A DNA stretch of 64,000 nt, taken from positions 800,501 through 864,500 of the forward strand of contig JAWRVZ010000139.1 of NCBI GenBank assembly GCA_037043235.1. Direction: 5' to 3'. This stretch comes from Rhodeus uyekii. Taxonomy: Eukaryota; Chordata; Actinopteri; Cypriniformes; Acheilognathidae. Shown here piece by piece: positions 56,751 to 64,000 of the stretch (within the stretch, counting starts at the first letter, position 1; the number at the start of each line of letters is the position of its first letter). Position numbers and translations under genes: made by a program. The notes beneath the pieces are model-generated. The model had not been told where the DNA came from, did not search any database, and worked only from the letters and a program-made list of their open reading frames with translations.

Positions 56751-59462
56751 TATATCACTTTTACTTGCAACTCTGTCACGTCAGATTGGCTTATGCATCA
56801 TTAGAGAGTAAAACTATTCAAACAATTGAAGCGTGAACGTCTCTATTTACCATCTCCACGTGTCTCCACTCTCCAATAATACTTATTCATAAACTTGTTT
56901 TGATTAAAATAAACTGTCAATATGCAATATTGTTCTGTGATAATCTGTTGCGCAAACATTTCACGCTTTTGTGCCGTTTAGTTTCTCTGGATCGGAGTAG
57001 CAGATCAGAGTACCAAACACTTAATAGCCAAACCGGTCAGTCAGACGAGAAATGCAGGAATGTTTTAAGAAGTAGATGCGCATGAACTCAGAACAATGTC
57101 ATCTTCCCAACAGCTGATGATAAATGAAGAAGTTGTTCACACAAAGCTCCATTTCTGTCACTGTACATTAGCACAACTGAGCTTAGATCCTCTTCAAAAG
57201 AAGCTCCTAATGACGCCACACTCACACAGAAAGAGGAAGACACAAAGGTGGTTACCATGAAAAGCGGAAGAGGAAAAAAGAGAAGCGTTCCATTTATATT
57301 TATAACTGGTATAGATCTGGTACACTTATAGAAATAAACACTCAGAAATATGGTGGGAGACATTTGAGCACTGCTTTTGTAACCATAAACCAAAAATAAC
57401 GACTGTTTTCAAACAGGTTTCCTGAACGTTTTCCATTGGTTGGACTTGAATTTAATAATAAAGTAGTACAATATTAATAATAAATCTGCATAACCATACA
57501 GATGATAATTCAGAGTAATAAGTATCTACAATCCAGTTGCCCAAGAGTAGCTAAGGTAGAGTAACGCACTGGATTCACAGCAAGTGTTAAATATTAATGT
57601 TCCAGGAATAAAGTATGGTGTAATTCAGAAGCGTATCCGGTTAAGATTCAACAGGGTGATGCCTTAACAATAATTTTCAGAGATTTCTGGAATGAAATCC
57701 TCCTCAGGAAGTGCTCTGTGAATTCGGTTGTTTACATACACCATTCATAAGCGTTTCAATTCCACTTGTTTTCAATCAGTAATTAGATTGATTTACTACA
57801 TCACACAGTAAAGCTCATGGCTTCAAATCACACATGACCGAAAGTCATATAACTCAATGAGATTGATGAGTCCGAGACGCTCACTTCAAATGAACCAACT
57901 CACAAGTCAATGAATCAGACTGGAAGCGGATCTGATTCTGAATAAAGACCACTTTAATCCAGTGGTTCAACGAATCAAAAAAAACTCACGGTTTTTGAGT
58001 TACGGATCAGATTATTCAAGAGAATAAATAACAAAGATAAATACAGTAAAATAAAGTGATAGTCTAACTGTAGTATGTAATAGTTTGGTATAAATGTAAA
58101 ATAACACTACAGTGTTCAATGTATAAATGGAATATAGATTAATATATGTTCTGTTGTAAGCTGTCTTCTTGCTTGATTATTAATGACAGGTTTATTATTT
58201 ATTTGTCACTTTAAGACCAAATGCATGGATACAATATAATGATACACATCCGATTTCTTTCTCAACTGTTTCCGTTCACTAAACACATAACCGACTGTAT
58301 TTATGAGAATACTTGCTGAGACGTGTATTGTGACATAATTTTGTGTGTTTGTGTCAGTAGCGGTCTTTGCTATGATTTAAATGAATCAGGCATCCCAAGG
58401 GAAGCACATGCAGGGATGGAGTTCACGGCATTTACCCGGAACGGAGATGCTGAAAAACACAGACTTATTTAAGTGAATCAAAATGTAGAGAAGAAAGTAA
58501 AATTAGATCCCTTTTATTCACCAAAAATATGTATTAAGGCTGATTTCTAATCATGACTAACCTACTTTATGGAGAAGAAACGTTTTATAGAAATACCATT
58601 TCATTAGTTAATTTTGATTTGTATAATTACTTACAAATTCCCAAAATAGAATAAAAAAAAATTGTTTCGTGTCTGTTCTCTTCCTGCTTCCTCCGGGTGT
58701 CAGTCCATTCACCTGTGTCGTTATTAATCACTTCATCAGTTGTGTCTCATCACCCTTGTGTATGTCTACCCCATGTTCCCTTCAGTCCGGTCCGTTGTTG
58801 TCAACGTTTGCAGGTGTTTTGGTGTCGGACACTTCCCGTTGGACTATTCCTCCTGTTTTGTACAAGATCTGTATTTTTAAAGTGTTTATTTTGAGTTTAT
58901 TAAATCATATTTCAGTGATTGTCTTGTTCTGGCCTTCCTCATCCTCCCACACCACACGCCTAACAAAAATGAGTGCGATTATACTGTGATCTTGTCAGTA
59001 TTGTGATTGGTAGCATTTAAAGTCTTTTAGCTTCCCTCATCACAGCATCTGCCGCTCGTTTCCCCGGACTGATGGAAAACCCTTCGGAACTGGGTTCAAT
59101 CTTTTCTCTCACACACTCGACTGCAGATTTCCTGTAACCCCTCCAGCACAATGTAGATTGATAAAGACCTTTATAGAATGTTGTGCACCAAGCGAACCCC
59201 CACACAATGACTCAGTCAGGATTGGTGTGAGGTCTGTGAGGGGCCCACGGCCCCCATACTGTGCACAGATCAGCTTCACTCTGCGCTCCAGCCGTTTCAG
59301 ACCTCATTAATGTGGCTGTGAGTCAGAACAGGACTCAAGTACGTCAGCTACTAGTGCTGTCACAATACTGGTATTTACAACTGTTACGATACACTGAAAA
59401 ATTCTGATATTATATACCATCTTCAATACCACAGGAAAAACTGCCATATACCCTGCCCTATA
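56751..59462. other. Unannotated stretch with a possible LTR fragment
   Basis: No supported gene. 58670-58975 looks like the 3' part of an LTR (pyrimidine-rich, then tttattaaatcatat and ttcctcatcctcc) but has no defined ends. Confidence 0.35.
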
Positions 59463-60266
59463 CAGTGGAACCTCGAGATACGAGCAGCCTAACATACAAG
59501 TTTTTTGAGATACGAGCCAGAGCTCGGGCCATATTTTCGTTCAAGATACGAGCCCAAATCCGAGATACGAGCCATGTTTCTGGAGCGTCCCGCTAGTTGG
59601 CGCGCAGGGTCGCGCATCATTCGAGAGCATCTCTCTCTCACTTGCACGTGTTACCCACGTGTGAGCCCAGTTCGCGATTGTTGACTGGGGGGTTGAGCGC
59701 GGTTCGCGATTGTTGACGGGGAGGGGGGGTGTAGAGGGGTTTGCGATACACGCCTACTCTCGACCACAGCTTCAGCGCCAGAGAGTGAGACAGAGAGACA
59801 TTACACGGAAATGTAAAATGAAGGAGGTTTGATACAAGTTCGACGAGTTCGACAGGCCGGATTAAAAATCCCAACGGGCCGGATATGGCCCGCAGGCTGT
59901 AGTTTGCCCACCCCTGGTCTAGAATGCCTACATCCCTTTCCCCCTCGCGACTTCCCCCTCCCCCTCGCTGTTCACCTTCATCAGCCGCACTCGTCCGTCT
60001 CCAAAGTAAGACTATTATGCTAAATAACTCTTTTATTTCTTTATTTCATATTTTGTTATGTATTTGTTAATTATACATGTTTATTTGTTATTTAAAAACA
60101 TATCTTTATTCATAATTTACAATGATTTGGGGATTTTTCATAGGTCTGGAACGGATTAAATCGAATTCAGTTATTTTAAATGGGAGAAATTCGTTTGAGA
60201 TACGAGCCGATTGACTTACGAGCTCGGTTCTGGAACGAATTAAACTCGTATCTCGAGGTACCACTG
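59463..60266. mobile_element. Tigger-like MITE with a hAT fragment inside
   Basis: Ends cagtggaacctcgagatacg and cgtatctcgaggtaccactg, TA-flanked. Positions of about 59700-59925 match the right half of the hAT element at 15198-15936 (tagaggggtttgcgatacac; tagtttgcccacccctgg), so it is a composite. Confidence 0.8.
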
Positions 60267-60569
60267 TAGATTTTATCCATATATAATTACCTCATCATGT
60301 TTTGATAATTTGGGTAATGATGTTGTAACAGCGTTCACACAGCACAGGGAACTTTATTTATAACTTTGAACTAAATTTACAAAAAATAATCAGGAATAAA
60401 ATAAGAACATGACACACACACACATCCACATTTATAAAAAAAAAAAAAAAAAAAAAAAACCCTTCCTCTTAGTTCCTCTATTCTCCAGGCTTGTACTACC
60501 TGTATATTTAATGTTTGAAACTTTGTATTGTAAGACTTTTGCATCTTCAGAATTAATCGCTTTCTGTAT

Positions 60570-60630
60570 TCCTCAAATTGTAAGTTGCTTTGGATAAAAA
60601 CGTCTGCTAAATGAATAAATGTAAAATGTA
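60570..60630 (+). repeat. SINE core fragment
   Basis: aattgtaagttgctttggat then aaaaacgtctgctaaatgaa resembles the SINE core. Confidence 0.55.
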
Positions 60631-61654
60631 GAACAAATAAACTAATTGCAAACAATAGCACAAATAAAATGCAATAGAATAAAGATACAATTGAAATAAG
60701 CACAGCTATTGTAAGAAATCAAATGTAAAATTAGCTTTCATTGTAAAAATTAAATACAGATTAACGCTTCTAATTAAAGTGAGTGATTGTCTTTAGTTCT
60801 CTGATGATCATGACAGACAGCAGCAGGTTTATTAGGATACTGTCACTTTAAGAGCGAATGCACAGATAAAATTCACCGATACACAACTTGAGTTTTCTTT
60901 CTCAACAATTTATGGTCAAAAACTGACTGTATGTACCTGAATACGCCACGAGACGGGGATTTTGACAGTTTTGTGTGTATTCAACCGTTTAACTCTTTCA
61001 CACGTGAGTTTAAAATATTCTATCTGACCCCAAAATATGAGTTAAGGTGGCATTTTAGAAAGTATCTCCTATTATAATTAGCTGATCGGTCACACTTTAG
61101 ATTAGGGTCAAGTTCTCACTATTAAATAGGACTTTTACCTCAAACTTTTAATTACTGGTTATTCATAGTTAGTTAGGATAGTTGTAAAGTTTAGTTATTG
61201 GCAGGATTAAGGATGTAGAATATGATTGTGAAGAAAATGAATAGTACACTCCTTCAGCCGTGACTATATTCACAATATCTGAAATCATCTCTGTACATTG
61301 AATGTAAAGTAAAGTGTGTGGTGTTCGTTTCAGATGCTGAATGTCAACAGCATATCTAATGATTAAAGGTGTTCTTCTGCGGTTCATATGGGCCACTGCC
61401 TGGGGAGGAAAATCTGGTTTTGTGCCTGCCTCTTTTTTTACTGCTCTAAATTGCTTCTTGGAAGATAGAAAATCACAGACTAAATCCAATGACTGTTTGC
61501 TGTCCATGATATAACAAAGCTTTTTAAAGGAAAAGTACAACAAATATTTAAAAACATTACATTCTTCCTTGGAAAAGGAAAAAATATGTTTTTTTTCTCA
61601 TTAAAATTAAGATTTCTCATTAAATTTTTCCTGCTCATAAAAATATCTTCTAGT

Positions 61655-61800
61655 TAAAGGTAAATTATCCCATAATTTATTCACCCTCAAGACATCCTAG
61701 GTGTACGACTTTCTTCTTTCAGTCAAACACATTCAGAGTTAGCTCTTGAAGCCCAAAAAGCGCATCCATCCATCATAAAAGTTATCCATGCGACTTCAGC
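61655..61800. mobile_element. MITE fragment, gggtgaactatccctttaa family
   Basis: ttaaaggtaaattatcccat then aatttattcaccctcaagac, reverse orientation of the family. Confidence 0.55.
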
Positions 61801-61827
61801 GGGGGTTAATAAAGAAAAATATCTATA

Positions 61828-62493
61828 CAGTAGAACCCAGACTTACGAAACGCTCTACGTACGAAAAGTTCGACGTACGATAAAAGATTTCGGGTTTTTT
61901 TTCGCCCGAGTAACAACAAAATGATTGAGACGCGAAAAACGAAATCTCGGCCGAGGCAATGATTTCCGAGTTGTGTTTTGAAATTCACGCGTCACTGACC
62001 CGTAAACTCGCACCAATTGTCCCGCTCTCCCATTGGCTGTCTACCGGCTCTGACGTTAGCTTTCGCTGCAGCATCCTGCTCTCCTATTGGTCAGCATCGC
62101 TCCCACCAGCCTCTGCGTAGCGGCGTTCCTCTCCCATTTCGTCTGTGCTACGCTAACGCTTAAGTTCGTCCGCGCTTTCGCATACAAGTTTTGTTTTCAT
62201 CGTGCTGCATCGCCATTATTTTGTGCCCAGTTAACAAACTTTTTTCTAATCACTAGCCGTGGATGTGAAGATTGATGCTGAAGTGAAAGGGAAGAAGAGG
62301 ATGCTCTCCATGGGGACGAAAAGGGAGATAATTGAGAAGTATGAAGCTGAGATGCGTTTCATCTCATGCTAAAATTCGTAGGGCTTCGAACGGATCAGGC
62401 CATTTTCATGTAAAAGCCTGACCGACTTACAAAAAGATCGACTTACGAAGCCAACCTCGGAACGGATTATTTTCGGAAGTCGGGGTTCTACAG
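61828..62493. mobile_element. Tigger-like MITE, cagtagaaccccgacttacg subfamily, copy 2
   Basis: Starts cagtagaacccagacttacg, ends gaagtcggggttctacag, TA-flanked, 666 bp. Same family as 19304-20050, and it keeps the same transposase N-terminal fragment. Confidence 0.85.
62259..62372 (+). pseudogene. Truncated Tigger/CENP-B-type helix-turn-helix frame, copy 2
   Basis: Homologous to 19821-19955: VDVKIDAEVKGKKRML then KREIIEKYEAEMRF and a TAA stop. The first codon is GTG instead of ATG. No catalytic domain. Confidence 0.6.
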
Positions 62494-63554
62494 TATTTAC
62501 AAGTATAAACTATAGTCACTGACTTCCGGTAATGGCCGTAAGCAAGCATATTTTGAAAATATAACGGAGAAAACGATGCAAAATCATTCGCCGAATAACA
62601 GCATTTTAACAGCTTCAGAAGACTTTAAATATAGAGCACAATTTATGGACCACTTTTATGATTGTCTCATGGTGCTTTTCTTGACCTCTTTGGAGTCACC
62701 TTGTGGTTACTTTGTACATTCATTATATAGGAAACAACATTGCAGTGATTATATCTAATCTTCCTTTGTGTTTCACAGATGAATTAACTTCATACGGTGT
62801 CATTTGAGAATGAGAGGAAGGTTCATTTTGAGTCAATTATTTCTTAACTGTGAGTTTTCACGAACCTCCGCTCAAGTCCCTGATGTTGAGGGTTATCGGG
62901 GTCTTCTGAAGTCTATTATCTGCACCATCTTTTGATCAGTTCCAGGCTGTTATGTTTGCTCCATCTCACCAGCTGTTCCACCTCCTGTCTGCATGCAGAT
63001 TAGTCAGCGTAGCTTATGAGGCCAATCGGCGCTGTCATCGCTGCCACTTCACAAGCTTTACAGAGGGTCATCGGAGACACAGAGATTAGAGAACTGCCAT
63101 CTCAGCCTCACACGGTTTCCTGTTGTTTGGGAAGTCTCTTCTCAACCATTAACTAACAGTTCTGTGGGTCAGAAAAGCTGAAAATGGATTTTCAGACCAG
63201 CCCCCATGGAAAGTTGATTCCCTTCTTCAGTTTATACCATAGCTGACCGCTTGAGGAACTCCTAAAGGATCCTCTTTTTCCAAGGTTAACCAAAATAAAA
63301 AGTCATATATTGTACTCAACTACACAAGCTCCAAACGCAGCACCATAAAAGATAAAAATAGCTCCATAAAAGTGGTCTATAAAACTGATGTGCTATTTAG
63401 CCATAGAACAGCTTTGTTTGAGGATCTGACAGAAATGTAATTCTAGAGCAATGCAGTTATTATTTATTTTTGAAAGGCGACCCACAAGTTAGCAAGTTAA
63501 CAGCGTGACAAAAACTCACGAGGATTTCATTGAATTATTAAAGAAAACCAGCTA

Positions 63555-63702
63555 CCGTATTTTCCGCACCATAAGAAGCAGTCTCAATTACGGGTCTATT
63601 TCTGCACTTAACCCACACATAAGGCGCACTGTATTATAAGGTGCACGGACGATTTTTGGGGAAAATTATGGTACCTTATACCCTATAGTGCGTAAAATAC
63701 GG
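63555..63702. mobile_element. Short Tc1/mariner-type MITE, ccgtattttccgcaccataa
   Basis: 148 bp, starts ccgtattttccgcaccataa, ends tatagtgcgtaaaatacgg, flanked by TA. It shares only its outermost bases with the copies at 7290, 10483 and 53040. Confidence 0.8.
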
Positions 63703-64000
63703 TACATGAACATCATAAGTTCATGATTTGTATGTTGTGTTCATCCTGATAATCTTCATTAACGTTTATGAAGTTTCAATCCTAAACACAATCTCCAGCA
63801 GTAAAAAGCTAAATGTAGGCTATAAATGAACTACTAGCATTATCTGTATCTGTTAACCATATGAATTATCTGTATCTGTATCTGTACTCGGACTGCGCAA
63901 GGCCTAACCCTGAAAGTGGGCGGGATTTAACCTGGAAGTGGGCGGGTTGTCATGAAATAGGCGGAGCTTAATCTGTAGGTTAAATCGTGCAATTGATATG

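Noticed and set aside
57088..57393. 101-codon minus-strand frame ending ..ALCEQLLHLSSAVGKMTLF.
   Set aside because: No recognisable domain, no good splice context and no repeat evidence; a length expected by chance in this much DNA.

Overview
This is a stretch of teleost nuclear DNA, most likely from a cypriniform (carp- or danio-like) fish. The evidence is a vertebrate multi-exon gene with GT-AG introns, tRNA-derived fish SINEs, dense Tc1/mariner, Tigger-like and hAT elements, a decayed DIRS-type retroelement, and long CA/TG microsatellites. Nothing in the window looks bacterial, plastid or mitochondrial.

One gene is clearly supported: osbpl6 (oxysterol-binding protein-like 6, ORP6), on the minus strand. 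I traced 22 coding exons from the start codon at 47729 to the stop at 4082. Every junction keeps the reading frame, and the exons add up to 2,733 nt, or 910 residues plus stop. The protein has an N-terminal Ser/Thr/His-rich tail, a PH domain (about 73-166), a linker carrying an FFAT motif (EFFDAQE, 470-476, exon 12), and a C-terminal sterol/PI4P-binding ORD with the EQVSHHPP signature split across exons 15 and 16. A 5' leader with a 12-codon upstream ORF precedes the start codon. The promoter and any earlier non-coding exons were not identified.

Layout: 1-1293 is a 25-bp minisatellite that runs off the left edge. 1294-4081 is the region downstream of the stop (probable long 3' UTR). 4082-47852 is osbpl6, whose introns are packed with transposons; the 9.8-kb intron 8 (27593-37389) holds a nested LTR pair, a DIRS-like pol relic, a Tigger-like MITE, a SINE and a hAT element split by a Tc1 element. 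47853-64000 is upstream or 5'-intron sequence made mostly of repeats, including a four-layer transposon nest at 52817-55945. No second protein-coding gene is supported.

The points most worth following are around exons 11-13. Exon 12 encodes the whole ER-anchoring FFAT motif, is in phase for skipping, and has a run of about 106 TG repeats plus T4 right at its acceptor. Exons 11 and 12 together are flanked by identical 112-bp repeat units in inverted orientation. Other points are a 53-bp minisatellite made from the end of a Tigger-like MITE, and MITEs that keep a fragment of a CENP-B-like helix-turn-helix.
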